DNA of 64,000 bases, from NCBI GenBank assembly GCA_037481615.1, contig JBBFLI010000017.1, one strand, 5' to 3'. The position numbers and the translations under genes are program-made. Below, piece after piece: positions 50,704 to 58,204 of this stretch (the first letter of the stretch is position 1; the number at the start of each line of letters is the position of its first letter). Under the pieces are notes generated by a model. That model saw only the letters and a list, made by a program, of their open reading frames with translations. It ran no database searches and was not told where the DNA came from. Source of the DNA: SpSt-501 sp037481615. Lineage in GTDB: Bacteria; Desulfobacterota; Desulfobacteria; Desulfobacterales; SpSt-501.

Positions 50704-52695
50704 TCAGGCTCCGGCGGCGGCCGGGGCCTCCTCGCGCAGGATCCCGCGCCGGATCAGGTCTTCGGCCACGTCGCCCAGTTCGAGCCGCTCGAGGGTTTCG
50801 CGCGTGGGCACCCCTTCGGCGTTCCAGCCCTTGTAGCGGTAGTAGGTCTCGATCAGGCGCGCCTCGAGTTCGGGGAAACGCTTCTTCCAATGGTCCTCGG
50901 GGGGTTTCTCGTCATGCCGCCGCAGGCCGAGTCGGTTGTTGACGGCCCGGACCAGCGTGCGGTTGCGGTTGGCCGTCCGCCACAGCGATTCCTCGTCGTA
51001 GTCGATCCCCGTCGCCGCGGAGACCAGGAGCGGCAGGTTGTGGATGTGGTACGGAGGCTTGATCGGAAAGGAGGAAAGCCCGGCGCAGATGCCGAGCGAG
51101 TCGTCGAGGTAGTGCATCATCTCCTGCCATTCGACGATTTCGCAGGTCACCTCGGGCGGCGGGTAATGCGGGAAGGCGCGCTCGCCCCGCGGTTCCCAGT
51201 TCAGGAAAAACTCCTTGAAGCGTTCGTGAGGAACCTGGATCCAGTCGCGGACGAACTCCTCGCGCTCCTCGCGGGTCTCGAAGGGCATCTGGGGCATCTG
51301 CCCCTCGATCTGCGTGATGTTGATCTTCTCGCCCGTCGCGTACATGATGAAGTAAATGGGGTTGAGCATGCCGAGCTTGATCGGGATCTGCTCGTGCTTC
51401 TTGATCGTGTTGTGGTCGAAGGCTTCCGCCCCCCGGCCGATGCGCCGCGCGGCCCAGTAGACCCCGTCGGCGAGCACCTCGCCGATCCCCTCCCGGCGCA
51501 CGATCCGGTCGAGCAGCCAGAAAAACTTCTCCTCGCGGTCCTCGGGCATGCCTTCCACATCCGCCGGCGTCAGGATGCCGGCGTCCAGGAGCTCCATGGC
51601 GAAGGCCATGACCTGGGGCGTCGTGTAGGCGTCGACCCCGTATTCCTGGGCCCGTCCGGCGATGCGGAAGCCGAAATCGAGGTCGTCGACCATGGCCCCC
51701 ATGACGTAGGTGAGCTTGGAGTAGCATTTCATCATGTACTTCGAGACGCCGAGCGCCGGGAAACGCACGATCGCCCCGCATTTCATCGGGCAGTTGTAAC
51801 AGGAAATGAGGCGCTCGACGGCCTGCTCCTGGCTGCGGCGCCAGCGCTCTTCGTTTTCCTTGGTCCAGAAGTCCTTGCGGCGATGGCGGGCGTTGCCCCA
51901 GGCGAAGTTCGTGGTGTGCCACTGCTCGTCGTGGATGGCCATCTCCTGGGGCGAGCCGATGCCCGCCAGAATGGCCGGCACTCCCTTGACGGGGTTGTCC
52001 CGGCGCCATTGGATGTAACGCAGGACCTCGCGGCAGAGCTCCATGAACTCGGCCGGCCGCGCGACCGGCAGATCGCGCGTTCCGCGCACGGCGATCGCCT
52101 TGAGGTTCTTGCTCCCCATGACCGCCCCGAGGCCGCCGCGGCTCGCGCTGGAACGGGCATGCTCGATGGAGGCGAAATAGACGCGGTTCTCCCCGGCCAG
52201 CCCGATCGCCGCGACCTGGAGGTTCGGGTCCTTCAACTCGCGCTTGAGGCACTCGGCCGTCTCGAGCGCCCCCTTGCCCGCGAGGTGCCGGGCGTCGCGG
52301 AGCTCGACCCGGTCGTTGTGGATCCAGAGGTAGACGAGCTCGGGGGAGCGGCCGTGGAGCACGATCTTGTCGTAACCCGCGTATTTGAGCTCCGGGGCGA
52401 AGAACCCTCCCATCATGGAGAACGCCATGAGGCGGGTCTGGGGCGAAACGGCCGAGACGATAGTGCGGTTGGCGCCGGTCGCCGGAGTCCCGCCCAAGAG
52501 CCCGGCGCTGAAGATGAGCACGTTGTCGTGCGAAAGCGGGTCGATCTCCGGGGGGACGCGCTCCCAGAGAAGCCGCGCGTTCGTCCCGACACCCCCCAGG
52601 TGAAGCTCGGTCAGACGCGGGTCGGTTTCAACCCGCTCGATATTGCCCCGGGAAAGATCGACCTCGAGCTGGAAGCCCGTCTCCGCATAACGCAT
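50704..52695 (-). CDS. bamB: Benzoyl-CoA reductase class II, tungsten active-site subunit BamB
   Basis: This 663-residue AOR-family protein is much closer to Geobacter BamB (653 residues) than to aldehyde oxidoreductases. Shared segments include MRYAETGF at the start, ANRTIVSAVSPQTRLMAFSMMGGFFAPELKYAGYDKI, SSASRGGLGAVMG, HDEQWHT with H260 in the place of the Geobacter active-site histidine, and GEKINITQIEGQ. The 4Fe-4S ligands are C299, C302, C306 (CYNCPMKC) and C537 (DSLGIC). C324 in YMMKCYSK is in the region of the reported tungsten-ligand Cys. It dearomatises benzoyl-CoA to cyclohexa-1,5-diene-1-carbonyl-CoA without ATP hydrolysis. It is the first gene of the bam operon, after an operator-bearing promoter and a long leader. 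Confidence 0.97.
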   Translation of the reverse strand: MRYAETGFQLEVDLSRGNIERVETDPRLTELHLGGVGTNARLLWERVPPEIDPLSHDNVLIFSAGLLGGTPATGANRTIVSAVSPQTRLMAFSMMGGFFAPELKYAGYDKIVLHGRSPELVYLWIHNDRVELRDARHLAGKGALETAECLKRELKDPNLQVAAIGLAGENRVYFASIEHARSSASRGGLGAVMGSKNLKAIAVRGTRDLPVARPAEFMELCREVLRYIQWRRDNPVKGVPAILAGIGSPQEMAIHDEQWHTTNFAWGNARHRRKDFWTKENEERWRRSQEQAVERLISCYNCPMKCGAIVRFPALGVSKYMMKCYSKLTYVMGAMVDDLDFGFRIAGRAQEYGVDAYTTPQVMAFAMELLDAGILTPADVEGMPEDREEKFFWLLDRIVRREGIGEVLADGVYWAARRIGRGAEAFDHNTIKKHEQIPIKLGMLNPIYFIMYATGEKINITQIEGQMPQMPFETREEREEFVRDWIQVPHERFKEFFLNWEPRGERAFPHYPPPEVTCEIVEWQEMMHYLDDSLGICAGLSSFPIKPPYHIHNLPLLVSAATGIDYDEESLWRTANRNRTLVRAVNNRLGLRRHDEKPPEDHWKKRFPELEARLIETYYRYKGWNAEGVPTRETLERLELGDVAEDLIRRGILREEAPAAAGA

Positions 52696-52746
52696 GGTCC
52701 ATCCTTTCCTGAAGCGCCCCGCCCGTGCGGCCGGCGGGGAACCATA

Positions 52747-52772
52747 CGGCGTTCCGCGATCTGCGAACGCCG
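52747..52772 (-). promoter_or_regulatory. Stem-loop in the bamB leader
   Basis: CGGCGTTC at 52747-52754 pairs exactly with GAACGCCG at 52765-52772 around a 10-nt loop. It lies about 50 nt upstream of the bamB start, inside a leader of roughly 130 nt. Possible roles are message protection or translation control; nothing identifies it as a known riboswitch. Confidence 0.45.
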
Positions 52773-52820
52773 CATGAAAAATGAACGAAGGTCGCAGATA
52801 AGCTATATCATGACTACAAA

Positions 52821-52863
52821 ACAGCTACAATGTATTTGTATGCCGATCGAGCTGCCCTGTCAA
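52821..52863 (-). promoter_or_regulatory. Promoter and operator of the bamB operon
   Basis: On the minus strand TTGACA (52863-52858) is followed after 17 nt by TACAAA (52840-52835). The operator ACAGCTA-N5-TATTTGT (plus strand, 52821-52839) overlaps the -10. On the minus strand it reads ACAAATA-CATTG-TAGCTGT and shares TACATTGTAGC with the ferredoxin promoter at 57662-57673, at the same distance (18 nt) from TTGACA. A weaker second copy may lie at 52799-52817. Confidence 0.65.
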
Positions 52864-52913
52864 GAAAAAAACCTCGCCACGCCGGATCCCGAAGGTTCCC
52901 CGGCGGGTGCAAA

Positions 52914-52942
52914 TTGCCGGGCAAAGGACTCTCTGCTATAGT
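52914..52942 (+). promoter_or_regulatory. Promoter of the thioesterase gene
   Basis: TTGCCG (52914-52919), 17 nt and TATAGT (52937-52942) fit a housekeeping promoter; the expected leader is about 37 nt with GGGGAGG before the ATG at 52986. It is divergent from the bamB promoter, about 50 bp away. Confidence 0.55.
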
Positions 52943-52985
52943 GGCAGCTCCGGGTGGGCGACGGGGCTGATTCGGGGAGGCGGCG

Positions 52986-53408
52986 ATGGAGGAGCGGGTG
53001 CGGGCGGCGATCCGGGAAGCGGTGCGCCGGGAGCCTTTCGCACGCGAGCTGGGGGTCGAACTCGTCTGGCTGGAGGACGGCCGCTCGCGGGTGGAAATGG
53101 TCTACGACCCGGCGCGCCAGGACAACATTTACGGCCGTGCGCACGGGGGGGCCATTTTCGGGCTGATCGACGAGGCCTTCGAAACCGCCGCCCAGACCGA
53201 CGGCACGATCGCCGTGGCCATGAACGTGAACGTCACCTACATCGCCAGCCCCGACCCGGGGGCGCGTCTGGCCGCCGAGGCGCGCGAGGTCTCCAAGACG
53301 AAGCGCACCGCCGCTTATGAGATCCGGCTCCTCGACGACCGCGGCCGCCTGATCGCCGTCTGCCAGGCGCTCGCCTTTCGCACCGGCAAGCCGATCCCTT
53401 TCCTGTAG
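52986..53408 (+). CDS. PaaI-type hotdog thioesterase
   Basis: This 140-residue hotdog-fold protein has the PaaI active helix (NIYGRAHGGAIFGLIDEAFETAAQT) with the HGG motif and acidic residue, then NVNVTYIASPDPGARLAAEAREV. These enzymes hydrolyse aryl-CoA or dead-end acyl-CoA to free CoA. It is divergent from bamB and ends 6 nt from the convergent response regulator. A housekeeping role that rescues CoA from stalled aromatic thioesters fits the context. Confidence 0.88.
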   Translation: MEERVRAAIREAVRREPFARELGVELVWLEDGRSRVEMVYDPARQDNIYGRAHGGAIFGLIDEAFETAAQTDGTIAVAMNVNVTYIASPDPGARLAAEAREVSKTKRTAAYEIRLLDDRGRLIAVCQALAFRTGKPIPFL

Positions 53409-53414
53409 CCCCGC

Positions 53415-53969
53415 TCAGATGCCGCGTTCGCGCACCCGCGGATCGTGCCGGAGGCGCTCCTGGATGCCCCGGCCGATCTGGTAGGTGCGGCTGAACGAGG
53501 ACCAGAACTCACTGTCCTTTTCCTTCCAGCCGGGCCCGAAGCGCTGGTCGAAAAAGTCCCCCAGCCGCTCGAAGAGCAGCTTCCAGGGCGGCTCGCCGCG
53601 TTCGTAGGCGGTGAGAAGCTGGGCGAGCAGCGTGTCCAGCTCGGAGAGGGTCTCCTTGGGAAGATAGGAAATCGCCCCCTTGCGGATGGATTCGAGCAGC
53701 GTCTCGGGGCGGATCGCGTGCGCGGTCAGCATCACCGAGGGGATGCCGCGCGCCACGGCTTCCTCGAGCAGCTGCAGCCCGTTCACCCCCATGATGTCCA
53801 GGATGGCGAGATCGAAGCTCTCCTCCCGGATCCTGCGCGAGGCCGACTCGTAGTCCCGCGCCGTCACGATCCGCGCTCCGGCGAGGATCTCCGCGATCGT
53901 CTCGAGGATGTCTTCCTCGTCGTCCACCACCAGGATGCGCTTGCCGCGCAGCACCGGATCCAACGCCAT
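53415..53969 (-). CDS. Response regulator with receiver domain and short C-terminal extension
   Basis: This 184-residue protein is a receiver domain: acidic pair D16/D17 (VVDDEED), phospho-acceptor D58 (LAILDIMGVNG), T82 region (VMLTAHA) and K105 (SYLPKE). The 65-residue tail (LLTAYERGEPPWKLLFERLGDFFDQRFGPGWKEKDSEFW) has no recognised DNA-binding fold, so it may act on a protein partner or another regulator. GGGGAGGTG precedes the ATG. It lies downstream of two histidine kinase genes on the same strand. In Geobacter a two-component pair (BamVW) controls bam genes, but the match here is functional analogy only. Confidence 0.85.
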   Translation of the reverse strand: MALDPVLRGKRILVVDDEEDILETIAEILAGARIVTARDYESASRRIREESFDLAILDIMGVNGLQLLEEAVARGIPSVMLTAHAIRPETLLESIRKGAISYLPKETLSELDTLLAQLLTAYERGEPPWKLLFERLGDFFDQRFGPGWKEKDSEFWSSFSRTYQIGRGIQERLRHDPRVRERGI

Positions 53970-54049
53970 GGCCACCTCCCCTTCGGGGGGCTGGTCACCC
54001 CCGAAGCCTGTGCCGGTCCCCGGCCCGCGTTCCCCGGCGACGGGACGGG

Positions 54050-54862
54050 TCAGACCGACTCCCGTGGAAGATCGGGAAACCGAAGCGGGAGAGTCACCTG
54101 GAAGACGGCGCCCTCTCCCTTGCGGCTTGCGACACGGATGTCGCCGCCCAGCGCCCGCGCCAGGACGAGCGACCCGGCCAGGCCCAGGCCGTGCCCCTTG
54201 CGCTCGAGAAACGAACAATCCTGGACCTGGGTGTAGCGGCGGAAAATCAGCTCATGATGCGCCGGGTCGATCCCGGGCCCGTCGTCGGCGACGGCGATCT
54301 CCATGCTCCCCCCGCTCACCTCCAATCGGACCTCGACCCGCTCCCGCCGGTGGTGCAGGGCGTTCTTGACCAGGTTGCCGCAGATCTGGAGGAATTTGAT
54401 CTCGTCCTGGACCGCCTCCGCCTGCTCGGCGGGGGGGCTGATCCGGAGAAAGAGGCGGTTGGCCTCGAGCAGTCCCCGGAGCCGCTCCGGATCCTGAAAG
54501 GTACCGAGGGCCTCGGCCGAGGGACCGATCACCGTTTCCAGCGCTTCGCGCATGGCCTGCATCAAGGAGACCTTCGGCGAGAAGCGACGGCAGGCGAAAC
54601 AGCCCGCCTCGGAGCGCCCGATTTCGAGCAGCGCGTTCAGCAGGCCCCAGGCCTTGCGCGTGTTGCGCAGGCTGCGCAGGAGCGTGTTCCGCTGACGCGC
54701 CGTGAGCGGTCCGAATTGCTCGGGTTTTTCGAGCAGCGCGCGCAGCCCGGTCTCGATGATCGCGATCGGGTCCTTCAGCTCGTGGATCAAAAACTCGATG
54801 CTCAATTCCTGGAAGAAGCTCCCTTTGCGGGGAGCGCTCTCGGAAGGGGGCGATTTCGTCAT
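54050..54862 (-). CDS. Histidine kinase without sensor domain
   Basis: This 270-residue kinase consists of an H-box with H27 (FLIHELKDPIAIIETGLRALLE), a helical middle and an HATPase domain with N box (NLVKNALHHRRERV), G1 (ADDGPGIDPAHHELIF) and G2 (GHGLGLAGSLVLARALGG). No membrane segment or input domain is present. A CFACRR pair lies near residue 90. I start at the ATG at 54862; a TTG four codons earlier is possible. It is the middle gene of the kinase-kinase-regulator run and may form heteromers with the larger kinase or be a cytosolic phosphodonor. Confidence 0.85.
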   Translation of the reverse strand: MTKSPPSESAPRKGSFFQELSIEFLIHELKDPIAIIETGLRALLEKPEQFGPLTARQRNTLLRSLRNTRKAWGLLNALLEIGRSEAGCFACRRFSPKVSLMQAMREALETVIGPSAEALGTFQDPERLRGLLEANRLFLRISPPAEQAEAVQDEIKFLQICGNLVKNALHHRRERVEVRLEVSGGSMEIAVADDGPGIDPAHHELIFRRYTQVQDCSFLERKGHGLGLAGSLVLARALGGDIRVASRKGEGAVFQVTLPLRFPDLPRESV

Positions 54863-54894
54863 CCTCGACTCCAACCCCCGCGCGGGCGCAGCGC

Positions 54895-56868
54895 TCAGGG
54901 ACGCTCGGCCGGCCGGGTTTCCGTCTTTCCGGTCGCGGCAGGGCTTTCTTCCCCGGCCTCAGGAAAGCGCACGATCACGCGCGTCCCCCCGGCCCGGGCG
55001 CAGGGGCGCACCCCGCAGGCGTATCCGCAATCCTCCACCCGGCCCGGGCAGGCGTCGGTCTCGGCCGGCAGGTTCGGGCAACGCTCGCTCTGCAGCTCGA
55101 GCTCGAAGCCGAAGCGCTCGGCGAACATCTGCATGCGCAGCAGATCGAAGCCCTTGCCGCCCGCCCGGAAATCGTAAGGGCTGCGCGTAGCATACTGCAG
55201 CGGCTCGGTGGATGCAAAAAAATTCCCGAAGATGAGATCCCTCGTCTCCGGTGTCATGCCGATCCCGGTGTCGCGGATCTCGAGCCGGCTGCCGCGGCTC
55301 TCCGGAGCGACGATCACCTCGATCGTTCCGCCGTCGGGGGTGTTTTCCACGGCGTTGCGCAACAGCCCCTCGACGACCTTGCGGAGCACCTCCCCGGGGA
55401 TCCGCACGGGGGGCGAGGGTTCCAACTGCAGGCAGACCTCGAGCGTGCGGTGGGTGAAACGGGGGCGGAGCATTCCGACCAGCTCGCGCACATAGCGCGC
55501 CAGATCGATCCGCTCGGGCCGGGCCTCGCGCGGCCCGAAGAGGTGATCGATCCTGCGGCGCAGCCGCTCGGTGACCGTCTCCTCGCCGAATTCCTCGGCG
55601 GCCAGCGCCTCGAGCTCGTCGGCACAACGGTCGAGCAGTGCGGAAAGGAGCCGGTGGGTCGCCACATCCCGCTCCTGGAGCAGATCGTCGATCTTGTACT
55701 GCATGTCGAAGAGCCGCTGCAGGTTGCGCTGGGCCCGCTCCAGGGTTTTCGCCCAGCGGGCGCGCTCCGCCTCGGGCAGGCCGCGGGCGAGCAGGTTGAG
55801 CGAAGCCCCCAGAACCGAGAGCGGCGTTTTCAACTCGTGGGAGAGGTGGTGGATGACGCGGTCCTTGGCCCGGTTCATGCGCCGCACCTCCTCGAGGGTG
55901 CGGCCGAGCGCCTCGTTCACGCCCGCGTTCTCGATCGGCAGCGCCACGAGGTTGGCGAGCGAGGAGAGCAGCGCCTCGTCCTCCTCGGTGAACCCGCCCC
56001 CCTTCTTGTTCACCGCGCAGAGCACGCCGATCATGCGCCGCGGGGTGAAGAGGGGGACATCGAGCATGCTGCGGGTGTGATAACCCGCTTCGGCGTCCAC
56101 GCGGGCGTAAAAAAAGGGGTTGCGCGATGTGTCGTTGACCCGGAGCGGCCTCCCCGTGCGGTAGACTTCCCCCGCCACCCCCTTGTCGAGGGGGAAACGG
56201 ATCTCTTTCATGCGCCGCCCGGTTTCCTGGACGTCGAAGACCGATTGGCGGAAGAAGAACTCCCGGCGTTCCTCGTCGACGAGGATGACGCTCGCCCCTT
56301 CCACGCCGAGCAGTTCGCGCACCTCGCGGGTGATGAACTCGAGACGCTCGTCGAGGCTGCGGATGCCGTAGAGCGCCTGGGAGATCCGGAGAAAGGCCTC
56401 GTTGATGCGGCCGGCGCGCTTCTCGCGGGTGACGTCCCGGAGCGTGATCACCTGCCCCGCGGGCCGGTTCTGCTCATCGTAGAAGATCGCGCCGTCGATC
56501 ACGATGTCGAGCAGGCGCCCGTCCCGGGTCAGCCGTCGGGTCTCGAAGCCGTGGATCACCCCGTCGCGAAAGAGCCGTTTCAGCCCTTCGCGGGTCTCCT
56601 CCCGGCACTCCGGCGGGACGAAGGGGACCCGCTTGCCTTCGAGTTCCGCAAGCGTCCAGCCGAAGACCTGCTCGAAGGCGGGATTGAGGTAGGAGACGGT
56701 GTGGTCGAGATTGAAGACGAAAACGGGCACGGGGAGAAAGCGCAGGAACTCCCGGTAGCGCTTCTCGGCGCTCCGGGCGGACTCCTGCAGCCGGGCCTCG
56801 CAGGAGGGCTCCTCCGCACCTGCGGCAGGCGGCGTGCGGGCGGGGTGGAGGGAGGTCTCTTCGGGCAC
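54895..56868 (-). CDS. PAS-GAF sensor histidine kinase with a Cys-rich insert
   Basis: This is a 657-residue soluble kinase with a GTG start. It has a PAS domain at about 35-145 (FLRFLPVPVFVFNLDHTVSYLNPAFEQVFGWTLAELEG), a GAF domain at about 160-320 (VEGASVILVDEERREFFF, MLDVPLFTPRRMIGVLCAVNKKGGGFTEEDEALL), an H-box with H344 (HHLSHELKTPLSVLGASLN) and an HATPase (NAVENTPDGGTIEV, RDTGIGMTPETRDLIFGNFF). Near the end five cysteines lie between 597 and 623 (SERCPNLP...DACPG...DCGYACGVRPC), which is unusual in a catalytic domain and may hold a metal. It lies 32 nt before the second kinase and faces away from the ACT gene. The ligand is unknown; an aromatic acid or redox state is possible. Confidence 0.87.
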   Translation of the reverse strand: MPEETSLHPARTPPAAGAEEPSCEARLQESARSAEKRYREFLRFLPVPVFVFNLDHTVSYLNPAFEQVFGWTLAELEGKRVPFVPPECREETREGLKRLFRDGVIHGFETRRLTRDGRLLDIVIDGAIFYDEQNRPAGQVITLRDVTREKRAGRINEAFLRISQALYGIRSLDERLEFITREVRELLGVEGASVILVDEERREFFFRQSVFDVQETGRRMKEIRFPLDKGVAGEVYRTGRPLRVNDTSRNPFFYARVDAEAGYHTRSMLDVPLFTPRRMIGVLCAVNKKGGGFTEEDEALLSSLANLVALPIENAGVNEALGRTLEEVRRMNRAKDRVIHHLSHELKTPLSVLGASLNLLARGLPEAERARWAKTLERAQRNLQRLFDMQYKIDDLLQERDVATHRLLSALLDRCADELEALAAEEFGEETVTERLRRRIDHLFGPREARPERIDLARYVRELVGMLRPRFTHRTLEVCLQLEPSPPVRIPGEVLRKVVEGLLRNAVENTPDGGTIEVIVAPESRGSRLEIRDTGIGMTPETRDLIFGNFFASTEPLQYATRSPYDFRAGGKGFDLLRMQMFAERFGFELELQSERCPNLPAETDACPGRVEDCGYACGVRPCARAGGTRVIVRFPEAGEESPAATGKTETRPAERP

Positions 56869-56905
56869 GCTCGCTTCCCCCTCGATCGGGCGGCGGCCGC
56901 GGCGG

Positions 56906-57349
56906 TCAGCTTGCGCTGTCCAGGATGCCGAAGGTCTCGGCGTCGAGGATCTTGACGCCGCTTTTCTTGAGAATCTCGATCGCGCGGTCGTTGTCGCTGA
57001 AACGGAAGATCATCACCGCGCGGCTCGAGGAAAAGCGCAGAAACGCGTACATGAAGACGACGATCACCCGCGCCGCGGTCAGCGGCTCGAGCAGCCGCGC
57101 GAGGCTTCCCGGACGGTCCTCGATCTCGACCGCGACCACCTCGTTCACGTAGGCCGGGATCTGCAACCCCATGAGCACCCGCCGCGCGGTGGCGACATCC
57201 GAGACGAGAAGCCGGAGCTGGCCGAACTCGCCCGTGTCGACGAGATTGAGCGCCCGCAGGTTGATCCCGGCGCGGCCGAGGGCCTCGCAGACCTCGTACA
57301 GCCGTCCGGGAGCGTTTTCAATCGAGACCACGATCTGCTTGAGTTTCAT
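56906..57349 (-). CDS. Tandem ACT-domain protein
   Basis: This 147-residue protein has two ACT domains: KLKQIVVSIENAPGRLYEVCEALGRAGINLRALNL at the start and NEVVAVEIEDRPGSLARLLEPLTAARVIVVFMYAF from about 72. ACT pairs bind small effectors, often amino acids. Similar proteins are encoded beside phenylacetate-CoA ligases in anaerobes, so it may sense an aromatic amino acid. GGGGAGAG precedes the ATG. It is divergent from the ferredoxin gene. Confidence 0.85.
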   Translation of the reverse strand: MKLKQIVVSIENAPGRLYEVCEALGRAGINLRALNLVDTGEFGQLRLLVSDVATARRVLMGLQIPAYVNEVVAVEIEDRPGSLARLLEPLTAARVIVVFMYAFLRFSSSRAVMIFRFSDNDRAIEILKKSGVKILDAETFGILDSAS

Positions 57350-57679
57350 GAGGCTCTCCCCGCTCCTTGCCGGTCGTTCCGGAACCCCGCCCGGAACAAT
57401 CGGCGGAATCGGATTTCGGTTCCCCGCTGCCGCGGATAGGCCGAGCGCCGGTGCCGAAACCGCGCCTTGTCGGGCCCCCCCGGGCGGCAGCCGACGCGAG
57501 ATCGCCCGCCGCGGGTCGCGGAGGAATCCGCCGCCCCGGCGATCCACGGTTCGGCGGCCGCACGGCGGCGTCACCCGCATCCGCCCAGGCGGCCGCCGGC
57601 CGGCTGCAGGCACAAGAACGCCCTTAATTCAACTTGACAAATTTTGCAAGATATAAAATAGCTACATTGTAGCCTGACC
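57350..57679. other. Intergenic region (330 bp) between divergent ACT and ferredoxin genes
   Basis: No gene was found here. The first 270 bp are GC-rich with no convincing coding frame; the last 60 bp are AT-rich and hold the ferredoxin promoter and operator. No tRNA, riboswitch or repeat was recognised. Confidence 0.6.
57628..57676 (+). promoter_or_regulatory. Promoter and operator of the ferredoxin/oxidoreductase pair
   Basis: TTGACA lies at 57634-57639 and TATAAA at 57652-57657; with TTCAAC (57628-57633) as -35 the spacer is 18 nt, while TTGACA would need a -10 near 57657. The operator ATAGCTA-CATTG-TAGCCTG spans 57658-57676 and ends 3 nt before the ATG. There is no ribosome site, so the message is short-leadered or leaderless. 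The operator core TACATTGTAGC is identical to that of bamB. Confidence 0.6.
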
Positions 57680-58204
57680 ATGAACGAGACTCCGGACCCT
57701 AAAAGTTTCATCCGCGTGATCCCCGAGCGTTGCGACGGTTGCCGCCGCTGCGAGATCGCCTGCTCCATGGGACACTGCGGCATCCCCACCCCGGAGCGCT
57801 CGCGGATCCGCGTCCTGCCCCTGCCGCGAAGCGCCGGTTTCATCCCCGTGCTCTGTCAGGCCTGCGAGGACGCCCCCTGTCTCAAGACCTGCCCCATGAA
57901 CGCCCGGCTGCGCACCGCGACGGGGGCGGTCGTCACCGACGAGGAAGTCTGCATCGGCTGCCGCGCCTGCCTCTACATCTGCCCCTACGGAGCGCCCACG
58001 GTCAGCCCGGATGACGGCAAGACGCTGACCTGCGACCGGTGCGCCGGGGAGCCGGGCGGGCCGTGGTGTGTGGCCGCCTGCCGCGGCTGCGGCGCACTCG
58101 AGGCGCTCCGGCCCGAAGAGCTCTTTCCCCGCGGTTCCCGGGCCGCCGCCCAGGCGGTGCGCCGTGTCCTGTCGCCTCCCCGGAGACGGCGATGCGCATC
58201 CTGA
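57680..58204 (+). CDS. CooF-like multi-cluster ferredoxin
   Basis: This 174-residue protein has four 4Fe-4S groups: CDGCRRCEIACSMGHC near residue 18, CQACEDAPCLKTCP near 60, CIGCRACLYICPYG near 93 and CDRCAGEPGGPWCVAAC near 119, then a basic tail. The order is that of CooF/HycB electron-transfer subunits. It overlaps the following FAD oxidoreductase by 13 nt; CooF-FNOR pairs are known beside CO dehydrogenase genes, but none is here. It likely passes electrons between NAD(P)H and low-potential ferredoxin or the Bam complex. Confidence 0.9.
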   Translation: MNETPDPKSFIRVIPERCDGCRRCEIACSMGHCGIPTPERSRIRVLPLPRSAGFIPVLCQACEDAPCLKTCPMNARLRTATGAVVTDEEVCIGCRACLYICPYGAPTVSPDDGKTLTCDRCAGEPGGPWCVAACRGCGALEALRPEELFPRGSRAAAQAVRRVLSPPRRRRCAS

